Positions 32,582-44,555 of a stretch of 64,000 nucleotides of DNA are shown here, in pieces. The notes below the pieces were generated by a model. That model ran no database searches. It saw nothing but the letters and a program-made list of their open reading frames with translations, and was not told the origin of the DNA. Numbering within the stretch: position 1 is the stretch's first letter; every line of letters begins with the position of its first letter. This DNA comes from Bursaphelenchus xylophilus (lineage: Eukaryota > Nematoda > Chromadorea > Rhabditida > Aphelenchoididae): NCBI GenBank assembly GCA_904066235.2, contig CAJFCV020000004.1, positions 9,858,001 to 9,922,000 of the forward strand, read 5' to 3'. A program made the position numbers and the translations under genes.

Positions 32582-35500
32582 CTAAGCGACAGACAGTAAG
32601 TAGTTCATCGATTCCAGCGCGTCTTTCAGTGCTTGCTCAAAGGCAATGCCGTTGGTTCGGTCGTTGGATTTCATATCGCTTATGGCGAAGATTATCTTGT
32701 GAGGTTGAATGTTATAAGCGCAGCCATAGCCGTCGTTGACAACAGGGCCGTAGCAGAGGTAAGTGCCTTCGAAGACGGGGTTGGTGGAGACCTGAAGAAT
32801 TTTACATTATTTTTCTGATACTATCAAAAGCGTTGTATATAACGCTATTTTGTCAATTGATATAGTTAAAAGTTCGATCTATCATGAATGGTTTGCAACT
32901 AGAACAAGCAAGACTTTCCAGTTAAAGGGAAAGTTTCCTTTTTGTCCGTCTGACTCTCCCTATTTTAGCTGATCTATTGCCTACAGTGATGGACCTGATC
33001 CAGTGGCAAAAAAAGTAGCATTTTGTATCCGGGAAGTATCAAAAATGTGGCAAAATGCTTCCCTCTTCAAGTGAAAAAACTCCGATTTCAAAAGCGCGCC
33101 CGCTCTTTTTGTGAGTGACCCTTCAAAACGGAGTTTTTTTGACTTGAAGAGGAAGGCATTTTGCCACATTTTTGATGCTTCACGGATGCAAAATGATACG
33201 TTTTTTGCCATTGGAGCGGGTACTTCACTGTACAAAGCCCAATCTTAAATTTTGAAATTTTGAATGCTTCGTAAAACTAACATACATATATAAATATTAT
33301 AGATATTAAAACCAAAAAAAGTATAAACCTAACCATGTTTACCTGACTTGTAGTCAATGGGAACCTCAACGTCTCCCGATAAGTCTGCTGTTCGAACATC
33401 TCCGGCATTCTCTTCAGCCGGCCCCGCGAAACATTCTCTTTGGCCAAGCACTCCAAAGCGCAGAGATGGTTGTCAATCCCGAAGCCGTTTATATTCTGCA
33501 AGTTTGTTATCTTCAATTGGCAAGCGTAAAAATTCGCGCAACGGGTCAAGCAAGCGACTCACCTCTCCCGTCAACAGAAACTGCTTCTTGGCCGCTTTCT
33601 CGAACAGACTTCTTTTTTCCGAGTCGGGAACGCTCCGGTCGTTCATCGACTGTACCCACGCCAGAGCTTCTGGCGTTGCGGCGCGAATGTTGTCAACGCG
33701 ACCGTAGCGGAACTTGCGGAGGGTAGCGCTTTCGTATGTGGAGACGAGGTAACCGTGGAGCCTGGAAGCGGGCTTTTAGTAGAGAAAAAGGATTGCTTAA
33801 TAGGGACCGTACAAAAGAGAAAAATTTGCCCGATTGAAACTCCTTGCCCTGATGCAGCGACGGGCCTGATCCAGTGGCAAAAAACGTCCCATTTTGCATC
33901 CGGGAAGCATAAAAAATGTGGCAAAATGCCTCCATCTTCAAGTGAAAAAAAATTTGTTTTGAAGGGCGCGCCCTTGCCCTCACAAAAAAAACGGGTACGC
34001 TTTTGAAGTCGTAGTTTTTTTACTTCGAAAGGGAGGCATTTTGCCACATTTTTGATACTTTCCGGATGCAAAATGGTAAGTTTTTTGCCACTGGATCAGA
34101 TCCCCCACTGTAGTGATTTCTATCGCGCCTAAGCCTCTAAAAAACTCCTCACTCCTTACCGAAAATGAGCCAATTGCATGGCCAGTTGAACGAATCCATC
34201 GGGACTAACTCCCATCCGTTTGATCTTTTCCTTTCCGTACTCCTCAAATGTGTAGACCGTCAAACGGAGATCCGTCACTAAATTGTCGTAATCATAAACG
34301 AATTTGTCCAATTTGGCTTTGTTCTCTTCGGTCACCACCCAACTCAACGGCTCATGTTGTACGTTCCCTAGGAATGGAGGAAGTCGAGCGTGGGTTGGGC
34401 GGTTTTCGTTGACCCAGTGTTGAACATGCTCCATCATGGTGATGATGACCATTCCTTCGGCCACGCTGTGCTCAATGGCCAGACCGTTGAAGCCGTCAAG
34501 AGAGACAACCAGCTGAAGACGAAGGTTTCAAGTTTTCAATACAAGTTTTGCATATTGCGACTTCATATCATATTTCTAATCTAATACCTGAATTGTTGTG
34601 TCGAACCAACGATTTAGCCCATAGGCATCGGATCCACAGCCATGAAGAATGAGATCGCCTGCAGTTTCCAGGTGATTGTCATGGAATGCCCGATGAGGGA
34701 CGCATCCATCCAAACAAACGGCAAACACAGCGTCTTGGATCAGCTTCAAGGACTTGGCATTTCTTTCATCTAAAAATTAAAAGTCTGTTTTTATTGTACT
34801 TTTATATTCTACGAAGTGACTTTGGTATGTTCTGTGTAAACTGGGAAAAATCAGAGAGCTAACTTCTAACAGAATCGCATTAACTTTTGTCTCTTGCATT
34901 TTGGAGAAACGAGCGGCGTTTTTGTGTCCAATTACGGCATGAACTTGATATTCATCTACTCATGTACAGTGAGGGACCTGATTCAGTGGCAAAAAACGTG
35001 TCATTTTGCATCCAGGAAGTATCGAAAATGTGGCAAAATGCCTCCTTCTCCAACAAAAAAAACTCCGTTTTGAACGTTTCTTGAAAGACCCTGTATTTTT
35101 CCCCCACAAAAAAAGTGGGCGCGCTTTTGAAATCGGAGTTTTTTTTTCTTGAAGAAAGAGGTATTTTGCCGCATTTTTAATACTTCCCGGATGCAAAATG
35201 GTACGTTTTTAGTCAATGGTCCAGGTCCGCTACTGTAACAGAATCATTCTCTTTGAAGCTTTCAGGGCGATTTTAAGACTACAAAATGTTTATCTGGACT
35301 ATACAGCAGCTACAATTCGCAAAATCTCCTTACGTTCCAACATGGATTCCCAAAACGTTGCAGCCTCATCGCGTTGCGCGCCGGTCGCCGCCGCGATCGG
35401 TGTCACATTCACTCGATTCCGATTCCTGGCTTTGTTCACAATCTCTCTCAGCTGGGCGGCAATCTCGGTCGGGCCCAACGCAACTCCATCCTTCCGCACA

Positions 35501-38500
35501 TACAATATAAAAGCTTGAGCTTCGCACATCACAAGCAGGTGCTGATCCGCATTGAGACCGTTTCGATAGCGATGCGAAAGGTGTTTGTCGCAGCCCACTG
35601 CGGGTTGGCGATAGATGCCAAGCAGCCGGTCGTATTGGTCCATACACATGGGGTAGCCGGAACGGGATTTGTCTTGTTCCAGGCCGCGTCTGCAAATTGT
35701 TGGATAGATATTATAGAGAGAGTTTCTTGAATGTGTAAAAAAAGCTCTTGTTTCGTATCAGTATGTCCGGAAAATAATAAGCTCACTGTCGCATAAAAAA
35801 TTGCATCGCCATTGAGAAAATGAATTGTGTTGTGATGCCGTTATAATAAAACATTCAGTTTGACCCCTTATTCGTTCGTTTTCTGACTTCTTTTTTGCAA
35901 AAAAAGCATGTAGACAGATGCATTTATTATACCGAGATTGGCCTCAACGGAACGAAAAAAAGGCAAATTTCTTGGTCATTTTTTGAGACTTGAGCCTTGG
36001 ATTTAATACGATCCATTCATTTTGCAAATTTTTTATACGCCCTTGTCTCAATAAGAGCTTGAAAAAAACATGAAATTACTTGTCAATGAGATCCTTGAAG
36101 TTCAAAATTCCTTTGGCCATCCACGCCGCGAAGAGGAGCCAGTCGTCCTCGTCGTAGAACACTTGCCTCGGGAAAATGTAGCCCGGACTGGAGTAGACTG
36201 GAAGAGGATACCTCGGCTTCAAGTACATGGTCTCTAGCCAGTATTTTACTATCTGAAAAATTGAAAAAATGACAGTTGAAAATGTTAATTTCGTATTTTG
36301 AAGTTAAAAATTATTTTACTTTTTTTGTGATCCGAACATTTCCGGTCAATGTCAAATTTGGCCGGTTTTGTGGCCGTTAAGTTTTGGCCCTCTGAATTTT
36401 GACTTGACCAGTCTTAATGCAGATGAAAATCAGCCTGTCGGGAAATAATGAAGATTTGAAACTATGCGATTTTTGATACGACATTATTATTTTCCCGGCC
36501 GACTGATATGTGGTGTTTTTTGACCAAAATTTTTGCTTTATTTTTTTACCATTTTTCCACCTCTTCCGTGTTTTTTCGGATTTCCTTTATTCCCCCCACC
36601 TACCCAATTCTCTTCCACCTCGGCAATTTCTTTCAGCTCATCTTGCAAGGCTTCCGCTATCGGAAAGAACCTTCCGACCGCACTTTCCACATCCTCTGCT
36701 GGCACCTCATCCCAGCTTCGGACCACCGACGCGTGCTGAAGATATCTTTCCAGCGTATGCTCCAATGATGGGATTGGAGGCTTCGGAAGGGGAGTCTAAA
36801 AAGGTTTTATAGCAATCAAAAAAAGTGTTTTCTTGTGATGGAAAGGTTGAAAATTAGCTAAAAGATAAAAATTTCAAAAATGATGACATTTTGATCTATA
36901 TACAATAACTTTAATAAATTTTGATCGTAGTTTAAAATCGTAAAATTTTGTGTCGATTCTAAGCAAAAAAGTCGCTTTCACAACAATCAAGAAAGCTACA
37001 ACCACCACCACAACCCAGTGATTACAATTCGTACAGCACTTACGTCCTTCAGCCCGAACTGCGCGTCCACCTGGTTTGCGGTCGAGAATCCCATCCATTG
37101 TTGGTCGCCGAAGGGATGGCCAAACGACTTGGACGGTGCCAGAAACATGAAACGCCCCGCATTCTTGGAGAGCCCGCATAGCGTGTTTACTCTGCCCGAA
37201 AGACACCATTGTAGAGTGCGTGGGCCCAACATGCCCGTCTCTATACATCATCCGAAAGGCGGTTAACAATGTTACACACGAAACAATTAGCATGAAGAGG
37301 AGTCTTCGGGATGTGATGAAGAGAAGATGGGGACTTAGGTTTGGTGGTGAGAGGCTTCGATGAAATTGTAGACAGTCTCGTTAAAGCTTTTAGAAGTGAT
37401 CAGTTAAAAATCCCGAACAGACTGTTATTTAGTGCGCCTTTGATTGCATAATGAAATGCTTTGAAATTTGTTGTAGACTGCCTCATAAAGTAATGAAAAA
37501 GAACTATCCTAACCTAACATATGTAAGTAAGTAATCATTTTACTTTCTGTATTTTTTCACTCATTTTGGTAAAAAAATTTCTTGACATATCGTTTCCCAA
37601 TCCGCAAACTTTCAGTTCAAAAAAAATGTTTTCTCTTTTTATGAGATCAGTGAAGTTTATTTTAACAGGCTCTTGAGATAGCAAATTTATCGTTCTGCAG
37701 AGTTTTGGCTGTTACTATCAGCCTGTCGGGAAAATAGTGAGCAAAATGTCGCTACGCCGATCGCGTCGCTGATGAAAAAAGCAACTTGAAATTTATCGTG
37801 ACAATTCGTTTTCCCGGCAGCGACGCGATTTGCGATGCGACAGTGTTTTCATTATCATATCAGTCTGTCCGGAAAGTAACGGCGGATTGTTGCAGCAAAA
37901 TGTCTGCAGCGGCTTTCAGTCGCAAAGCGATGATGGGCGATTCCGAGGCGCGACGATCCGCCGTTATTTTCCCGACAGACTGACATTATTTTCCCGACAG
38001 ACTAAAATAAAGAGGTTTGTGACAGTATGTGGGATACATAAGACAACGTATAAAAAAATGGATGTAAAAAAATTCTCTCGGGAATTTCACTGTTATTGCT
38101 AGTAAATTTTCAGTAAAACCTTCCCAACTAATAAAAAAATTCTATAAGGGCCAAAGTTGGGAAGAGAAATTACATTATTACTGTAATTTCTCAATAGTAT
38201 AATAATTCTTCGACAAAATAAATATCAATTCATTTCCTGTCGAAAGCCATGGGAATTTTACCAGGCACACTAAAAAAGTTGAGAAAATGCTCACCCAAAA
38301 ACGAACTGATCCTAAAGAGGGGGAAAACGTAATTAAATTTCGTATCCCCAGAGACCGGCCGTTTAGAAGAGATTAGCAAAAGATGAAAAACTTTGAGCAG
38401 AAAGGAGAATCCGTACAGACAGGAAGTGAGTTATTACGGGGCTAAATTTGTATTTTTTTCCAATTCCAAAATTGTAAAATACTGTTATTTTTCACGACTT

Positions 38501-38863
38501 AATTCTACCGATTTTATAGAGAACTCTATTTGTAATCGGCTATAATAAGGAGTTTCTACAATAAAAAGACAAAAACCGGTGACCACAATAAAATGACGCG
38601 ACAATATCGACTACAGCAAATTGCAGTGCAAACAGCCAGAAGTAAGTTGCGGAGAAATTTCTTACCGGGCTCCAATCACAGCTCAGGTATCCATTATGAA
38701 AGGAATTCGCCTCGGGAATCACCGGAATTGAGGCTTTCTTGAAAGGTGGCTCTCGGCTGAAGGAGCTGCGGGAAGAGGTATTTGAAGTGATGGAGACCGA
38801 GGTGGAAGAGGTAGCGACCTTTGATTCGTTGGACTGGACTAGTTGACGAAGCCAATCAGCCAT
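32582..38863 (-). CDS. cha-1: Choline O-acetyltransferase
   Basis: Minus-strand exons: 38666-38863, 37044-37191 (left edge uncertain), 36604-36795, 36080-36252, 35334-35689, 34588-34769, 34160-34512, 33563-33761, 33343-33495 and 32582-32791. The exons from 36795 on encode 605 residues in unbroken frame. The enzyme makes acetylcholine from acetyl-CoA and choline. Family marks: LPKPPIPSLEHTLERYL start of the fold, NRWFDTTIQ, catalytic His in NGLAIEHSVAEG, STYESATLRKF, GRVDNIRAATPEAL and CYGPVVNDGYGCAYN. It is closer to ChAT than to carnitine acetyltransferase. The first exon (MADWLRQLVQ start) follows a TTTGCAG acceptor by 8 bp, as expected if spliced from an exon upstream of unc-17. How exon 1 joins exon 2 is not resolved: exon 1 ends in phase 0 and the best exon 2 acceptor needs phase 2. 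Three introns carry family A elements. Confidence 0.93.
32984..33230. mobile_element. Family A MITE in the last cha-1 intron
   Basis: TA-CAGTGATGGACCTGATCC at the left (TA 32982-32983) and GGGTACTTCACTG-TA at the right. Arms include TTTTGTATCCGGGAAGTATC, with a GCGCGCCCGC centre. 247 bp. Confidence 0.82.
33854..34110. mobile_element. Family A MITE in a cha-1 intron
   Basis: The left end is worn (GCAGCGACGGGCCTGATCC). The right end is intact (GATCAGATCCCCCACTG-TA). The centre has a perfect GGGCGCGCCC. It lies between exons 34160-34512 and 33563-33761. Confidence 0.8.
34967..35235. mobile_element. Family A MITE in a cha-1 intron
   Basis: TA-CAGTGAGGGACCTGATTC at the left and GGTCCGCTACTG-TA at the right, 269 bp, in the intron between exons 35334-35689 and 34588-34769. 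Third family A copy within 2.3 kb of the same gene. Confidence 0.82.
36431..36506. repeat. Family C palindrome, short
   Basis: It starts CAGCCTGTCGGGAAATAATG and ends TATTATTTTCCCGGCCGACTG, with only about 35 bp between. It lies between cha-1 exons 36604-36795 and 36080-36252. Confidence 0.7.
37233..38665. other. cha-1 intron 1 interior
   Basis: It separates the first cha-1 exon from the next recognised one and has no other convincing exon. It contains the nested family C pair at 37719-38005 and otherwise AT-rich sequence. A small exon with phase 0 to phase 2 could be hidden here and would solve the exon joining problem, but I could not identify one. Confidence 0.5.
37719..38005. repeat. Family C elements, one nested in another
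   Basis: An outer copy begins CAGCCTGTCGGGAAAATAG at 37719 and ends TATTTTCCCGACAGACT near 38004. Inside it, 37861-37982 is a complete copy with ends CAGTCTGTCCGGAAAGTAAC and GTTATTTTCCCGACAGACTG. The inner copy carries GGCGGATTG and GATCCGCCG next to the ends, a subtype also seen at 39104-39256. Confidence 0.72.
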
Positions 38864-40096
38864 TTTTGAGTCTGCAAATAAAGAGTTGAATCTTGATTTT
38901 TTTGAGTTTTGAGGGAATTTGAGGATTTTTGAGGGAGAAAAGATAAGTTTTTGAAAATTTTTTCATTTCATTTCAATGTTTAGGCTAAGAATATCAAAAG
39001 TCATCAAAAATTGACGAAGGTTATCCAAAAGTTGCCAAAAAGTATCAAAAGGTATCCAAAAATTTTCCAAGGCTCAAAAGCTTGAAGTTTTAGCGCAAAA
39101 TATCGGTCTGTCGGGAAAAAAACGGCGGATCATCGCGCCTCGGAGTCGCCCGTCATCGCTTTGCGACTGCAAACCGCGGCTTGGCCTTTGGTGCGCGATA
39201 GCGGCGAGGCGAGACATTTTGCTGCGACGATCCGCCGTTATTTTTCCGACAGACTGATAAATGCTCCTGAAAAATTAATATCCCATCAAAAAATCGCCCG
39301 AAAGCCCTCCAAAATCCTCAAAAGTTCCATTCTTCAAAACGAACACAGTTTTTGTCGCACTTGATTCCCCTACAGCACAGCTACAACACAAACTCCCCGA
39401 ACCCATCCCCAATTTATCGTCTCCTCCTCTCAAACAAAGCCCAAAGCGTGCGTCAAAAACTTTGTTCATTTCGAAAAAAAACATTTTCTTACAATCAAAA
39501 AACAAACTGAAACTTACAACATTTTCGGGGACGTCAATTAGGGCCAAATAGAGAAGCTGAACAAGGAAATACCGAAGAATTTTTGAGGCACTGGGGATAT
39601 GTTAATAAAATTTATTAAGTTTTTTTTGCCACATCAACATAAAAACGGAGAGAAATGGGGAGTGAAATTTGGCCACTTTGGAGATCATAAAAGCCTTTGA
39701 ATGAGACCGGATTTGAGGAAACGAATGTGTTCGGAAACTGGTATCATATAGCATGTATAATATAGGAAAGTGTGTCGCTCAAAGACCGGAGCATTTTTTT
39801 GAAAAAATTAAAAAAAAATGTCATGTATAGGGTAGATAGCTGGCGTGGAATTAATAAAAATTCTGATTCTGGCCCTTGCGCGACAACACTTCAATTTAGG
39901 CACTCTTTTTTTATACAAGAAAAAAGTGTTTTTGGTGCTGGAAAGTCAAAAAAATCTCTATTTAAATCTGCACAATACTCAGTCTCTAGGCTACAAGTTA
40001 GACAAATGAAATTTCAATAGCAAGATGGGATAAAAGCGACAACAAAAAAAAATATAATGCATAGAATTCAACAGTATTTTTCTCGATCTTCTACTA
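38864..40096. other. Gap between unc-17 and the first cha-1 coding exon
   Basis: It holds the 3' side of unc-17 and the acceptor (TTTGCAG, ending 38872 on the minus strand) before the cha-1 start, plus the family C element at 39104-39256. A minus-strand open frame near 39275-39547 does not begin with ATG and has no family resemblance. No gene called. Confidence 0.55.
39104..39256. repeat. Family C element, GGCGGAT subtype
   Basis: The ends are CGGTCTGTCGGGAAAAAAAC and TTATTTTTCCGACAGACTG, flanked by TAT and ATA. Adjacent to the ends are GGCGGATCATCGC and GACGATCCGCC. 153 bp. Confidence 0.75.
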
Positions 40097-41967
40097 CTAC
40101 CATTGTGGATTTAACGGATCATATCCCAGATTCGGTTGGACTGGCGCTGCGGTCTGATAGCTGTCCGCGAAGGGGTTGGCTAGCGTTGGCTTCGGTGGCT
40201 CCACAGGCTCTACGTATCCGTTAGAGCTGTTCAGCAATGGCGTCTCGGCTTTTGGTCCCCCGTTGAGTCCCTGTTGAGCTCTGCCATTCAACTGCTCATA
40301 GGCGTACACCTTCTTCAGCATGTAGAGGACGGGAAGATAGCCCAGATTGAGAACACATATGAGGATGTTGAGTGTGACGAAGCCAAAGTTGTGAACGATG
40401 CTGCCCGCAATGATCGGGCCAAACGCATACGCCAGACTGTAGCTGATGTCGGCAATGGCGTAAACCGAGCCATACACACTGACATGTCGAGTGTCCACCA
40501 AGTAGCCCAACATTGGCAAAAGCGAGGTGTCAATTAGAGCGATGCCAAAGCAGATGGTCGAAAGTGGGATGACCAGTTGGAAGATGGTCGAAGTGAACGG
40601 GATAAATGCGCAGCTAATACCTTCCATCGCCAAGCCAATCACAGCGAAAGCGTACGGATGCTGTGGGAATTTTTGCAGCATCTTGACGGTGACGTACACC
40701 CCAAGGACATGGGGGAAAAATGGCGGGAACCAGACCATCCCGACCATCCATTTCGGAGTGTCCGGCATGGTGATCGACATCCATGTGGTAATGGTGGGCT
40801 CCAGGAAAGCGAGCGAGATGTTCGCCATGATCAAAGCGCCCGAGCATATAGCGACAAACGGATCCATGAACAGCTTCCACATCGGTGTGCCATTCAGCTT
40901 TTCGCCAGTGTCGGAGACCTGCGGAGCTTTGGGTTTCTCTCCGGTTTTCGGCTGAATCACCATGAACACCATGAAGGCATCCAGAAGGCAGATGAGGGCA
41001 AGAATAAGGAAGGGCACGGGTTTTCCGGCAACCGAATAGAGCACGGATCCGAACGGTGGGGCGACCAAACAACCGAATGAAATGAAGGCCAGTGCGATTC
41101 CGAGCGCCGCCGAACGCTCGCCCTCTTCGGTGAAACGATCCGCAATCATCGCAAGGCCGGAGGTGTCGGCGAATGCTGAGCCAAAGCCCTAAAGCAGAGA
41201 ACATGTATTCTGGTTTTGTAAGATGGGAACGAGGCTCTTAGTACGGTCAAGAAAACGAGCTTTATCAAAAGTACATCTCTGTTGCCTCGAAAATCGCATC
41301 GCGAAAAAAATGATGAGAAAATAAATTGTGTCGATTGGCACAGCGAAATTGTGCTCATTATTTTCCCGACAGGTCGATACTCTCTCTTTTCTGGCTCATT
41401 TTATTTCCTGAACACACCAACAACCTCTACCCCGCCACAAGGAAAAACAGAAAGAGATGAAAAGCCATCAACTCTCACCTGCAAAGACCTGGCAAAGAAC
41501 AGCACACTGTAACTCCGTCCCAAAGCAAAAATCGCCGTCGAGCTGAACATAACGACCAACCCAATAATCATGGGCAGCTCATAGCCGATCCGATCGATGA
41601 CAAAGCCGGAGAACGGGTTGACAAAAATCTGCAACAAGGCCTTGGATGCGAACAACCATCCCAACTCCATGTCCTCATCGAGATAGTCGATTTCTCCGCC
41701 GACCATCTTCACGATCACCGAGCCGTTCTTCAGCTTGTGGGTCTCATTGTGATACCCGACGTATTGCACGTCGTAGGCGTGGATCTCGCGCAAATATCGA
41801 GGGATGATCGGGACAATCACCATGTACAACATGTTGTCCAAGAGAAGCGCAATGGAGACGACGACCAGGACGAGTTTCTTTTGAATCTGCGGATCCGAGG
41901 TGTTCTTCAGGATCCAGGCCTTGAGCCAGTCCGTGTCCCGGTTCAAAATCGGGATATTCCGACCCAT
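40097..41967 (-). CDS. unc-17: Vesicular acetylcholine transporter (VAChT)
   Basis: Two exons on the minus strand, 41479-41967 and 40097-41188, encode 526 residues, close to the C. elegans length. A 12-span major facilitator protein that loads acetylcholine into synaptic vesicles in exchange for protons. Seen: the TM1 Asp in LLLDNMLYMVIVPIIP (D44), a luminal GYHNET glycosylation site, LGWLFASKALLQIFVNPFSG, RSLQGFGSAFADTSGLAMIA across the splice, FGIALIDTSLLPMLG, and VDTRHVSVYGSVYAIADISY. The cytoplasmic tail ends GYDPLNPQW, the same as remembered for C. elegans UNC-17. The ATG lies 5 bp behind a TTTTTCCAG acceptor, so at least one noncoding exon lies upstream. cha-1 follows on the same strand, 1.2 kb downstream, so unc-17 sits inside the long 5' intron of cha-1, as in the known cholinergic locus. 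A family C remnant lies in its intron (41346-41378). Confidence 0.97.
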
Positions 41968-42540
41968 GACGACTGGAAAAATGGGGCTTAACATGAGAGG
42001 CGAAAAACGATTTTTTTTTATTAAACACGCATATCAATGGCAAATCTGATGACTGTTTTTGGCCAAGTTGGACATTAAAAATGACTCCGCGAAAGTCATA
42101 AACGAACATTTGACCTCCTCACCCTTAGGGCATCTACTAAAATTTGCTAAAAATCGGATTCAGAAACCTTCGAAAAACCCCCCGGCCCCTGTAAAGCTTG
42201 AAACACGCTTAAACAATATGTTAATAAAAGCCTCGCCGCAAATTTGCCCACTAAATTGAGAATACCCACCCAATTTCGCGCGGGCTTTTTTGTTGGAGCC
42301 CAATTCCCCGGAGGCGGCGAAGTGTCGACGGATGCGCGACTGCCATTTTTCAAACACTTTGGACGAACTCATCATCCGTTTAAAGGGAAAATTAAAATTT
42401 TACTGATAACAATACCCGGCCGCCGCTTTACTAATTTGCCGGCTTTTCGCGGGAGTAGATTGCGTGTGGGAATCGCGTTATGAGGGTTGTGGGTAAAATG
42501 TCGAAAAAGCAAGAAAGAGGTAAAGGTGGGGAAACTGAAA

Positions 42541-43386
42541 GAGGTAGTGTCTGAAGTGCGGCGCTCAGATTTTATTGAAGTTTAACGCAAATTTAAATTA
42601 AATTTTTTAAACTTTTTTTTAGTCATAAATTTAGCAGAAATCAAAATATTTTTTGCAAATCTACCCAAAAATTGCCTTATTTCTAACGTATAGGGCAATG
42701 CTTTTTTTTATAAAAAATCACTTTTTTTCCGTTTGAGATTCGAAAAATATGGCTTACAAGTGCTTTTCTTTGTCACCGCTCTCCGCCTTTCGCGTACTAA
42801 GGATTTTTGAATATCTTGTCTGCTTCTCCAAAACGTGAGTTAAAATTTTGAGAAGCAAGCCCCATTTGTGCGAAAAGTTTGATATGGAAAGTACGGGTTT
42901 GGAGTTACCGGTCGAGACAATGGAGTTACAGGTCGAGACATATCAAAAACGATCGCAAAAGTTTTCTGATTCAGAATATGTTAAAAGCAGCTGCCCAATG
43001 TTGGTTTGTAAGAGCGAAAAAACCCATCAGAACTTTTCTTGCAACACCACGCAAATTCCCAATCTTTACACTGGAACTATTAATTAAGGTGTAGTATTAA
43101 TCAAATTTGATATGTTAGGGCTTGTCAAGATACCAAGAGTTTGCTTTAGTTCAAAACAAAACTTTTGAATCGGTAAAGACTTGGTCAAAAAGGCATCTGC
43201 GTGGTGTTGCAAGAAAAGTTCTGAGCCTTTTTTTCGCCTTTACAGACCAAAATTGGGCTGCTAATTTTTACATATTCTGAATCAGAAATTGCGATTTTTT
43301 TGAGATATGTATGTCTCGACCTGTAACTCCATACCCCCATAGAAGCACTTTTTTTTGAGAACGAAATGTGAGCGTCGCACTTGGCA
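42541..43386. mobile_element. Family D foldback interrupted by a family B foldback
   Basis: The outer family D copy starts with GTGTCTGAAGTGCGGCGCTC and ends with GAGCGTCGCACTTGG near 43385. Between about 42890 and 43352 lies a family B copy, with arms containing GTTACAGGTCGAGACATATC and CTGATTCAGAATATG and the CTTGTCAAGATACC loop. The order of insertion is therefore D first, then B. Confidence 0.7.
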
Positions 43387-44495
43387 CACCTCCTTCGCGA
43401 GTTCAGCAACTGAAACTAGGTCTTTCAGGTTTCAGAGGCTTAATTATCCGTCAACATATCCTAATGGTATCTTCCCTGTGGAAACCCTCGAAACTGTTAA
43501 TTTCGTTTTGAAGGAATTAAACCGGTTTGTTTTAAAAATGGCCTCAAACGGCAAACCCAATAATTATTTCTGTATAATTCTTATCCCGTTGTAAACAGAG
43601 TCCCATATATTATAGTATATATTAAACATATTAAAATTAAAGATATCTTTGACTTGTTTTTTCAACATTTTTACCTTACGTAGACAAGTTTGGATTAGGA
43701 TCCAACTTGTTGATTTCATTGATCTTTGAATATAATCCTTATTAATCCTGTAGGATTTTTGCAGGAAACATCAAATTTGTCTAACAGGAAAGTCGCTGAT
43801 ATGACTTTTAAACGTTTTTTTAAAAACAGAGCTGAATGAAACTTGACACAAACTTTGATTAATTTTTTCTAGGATATATGCGATAGTTAAAGATTTTTTG
43901 ATTGGACAATGATGACTTTGAACCGTCTTTTTGCGGCTTTGCGTTTGTAAATTTCAGGCTCTCAGTTACTAGAGCAGAGTAAAACTTTCCTATTATACAA
44001 AATTTTAAAAATATTCCGTGCAGAAACAGTAAATTTAGACCCCAAAAAGGTTTATTTCTCCACTGAGTGGAGGCTAAAATGTTCGGTCAAAACTGGGCTG
44101 GTTCAGAGTCCGTTGAGTCCGTAAACTATACAAAAAAAGAAGTTTAAAAAATCTCAGTGTCCCAATGAAAAGTTTGCCATGACATCTGAGGAGTGTAAAA
44201 CAATAATTTTTGATGAAAATCGTATCGCATTTTTTTTTGTTTTTTCATTTTTACATCCTGATTCCTCAATTTTTGAAAATTTTAAACAAAAAAATGAGTT
44301 TAAAAAATCTAAAAATTTCAAAAAATTATTTTTTTTTATTTATTTTCTTTTCCAAAATTATAGAAAAAACCAAGAGATTACATAAAAAATCCCTGAATTT
44401 CATTTATTTTCAGCTACTCGAAAACCAAGTGCGACCAACATAAAAAAAAAAAAAAAAAAATAATAATAATCTCAACACTATTTTCAAAAACCCAC

Positions 44496-44555
44496 CTGAT
44501 TAACCTGCCGCCGTGGAGACTACGTTTTCTCAGCGGATTTGCCAACCTCCGGTCT
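44496..44555 (-). other. Candidate shared 5' noncoding exon of unc-17/cha-1
   Basis: On the minus strand a 60-bp GC-richer segment is bounded by a good acceptor (TTTGTTGCAG) and a donor (AATCAG then GTGGGT). It lies in very AT-rich DNA 2.5 kb upstream of the unc-17 ATG on the same strand. It has stop codons and no ATG-led frame, so it would be untranslated. In C. elegans both mRNAs share such a first exon. The assignment is inference from position and splice signals only. Confidence 0.35.

Noticed and set aside
36510..36812. Plus-strand frames of about 100 codons
   Set aside because: They are antisense to a cha-1 exon whose minus-strand reading gives LPKPPIPSLEHTLERYL, the start of the acyltransferase fold.
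37044..37232. Mitochondrial carnitine acetyltransferase with a targeting presequence
   Set aside because: The downstream enzyme first looked like a carnitine acetyltransferase, but GRVDNIRAATPEAL, the FRLHG and GIDNHL segments and the position next to VAChT fit choline acetyltransferase better. The presequence idea is kept only as an alternative exon.
40274..41204. Several open frames of 70-200 codons on both strands over the transporter gene
   Set aside because: They are shadows of unc-17 codons in other frames; only the minus frame gives a transporter with family motifs.
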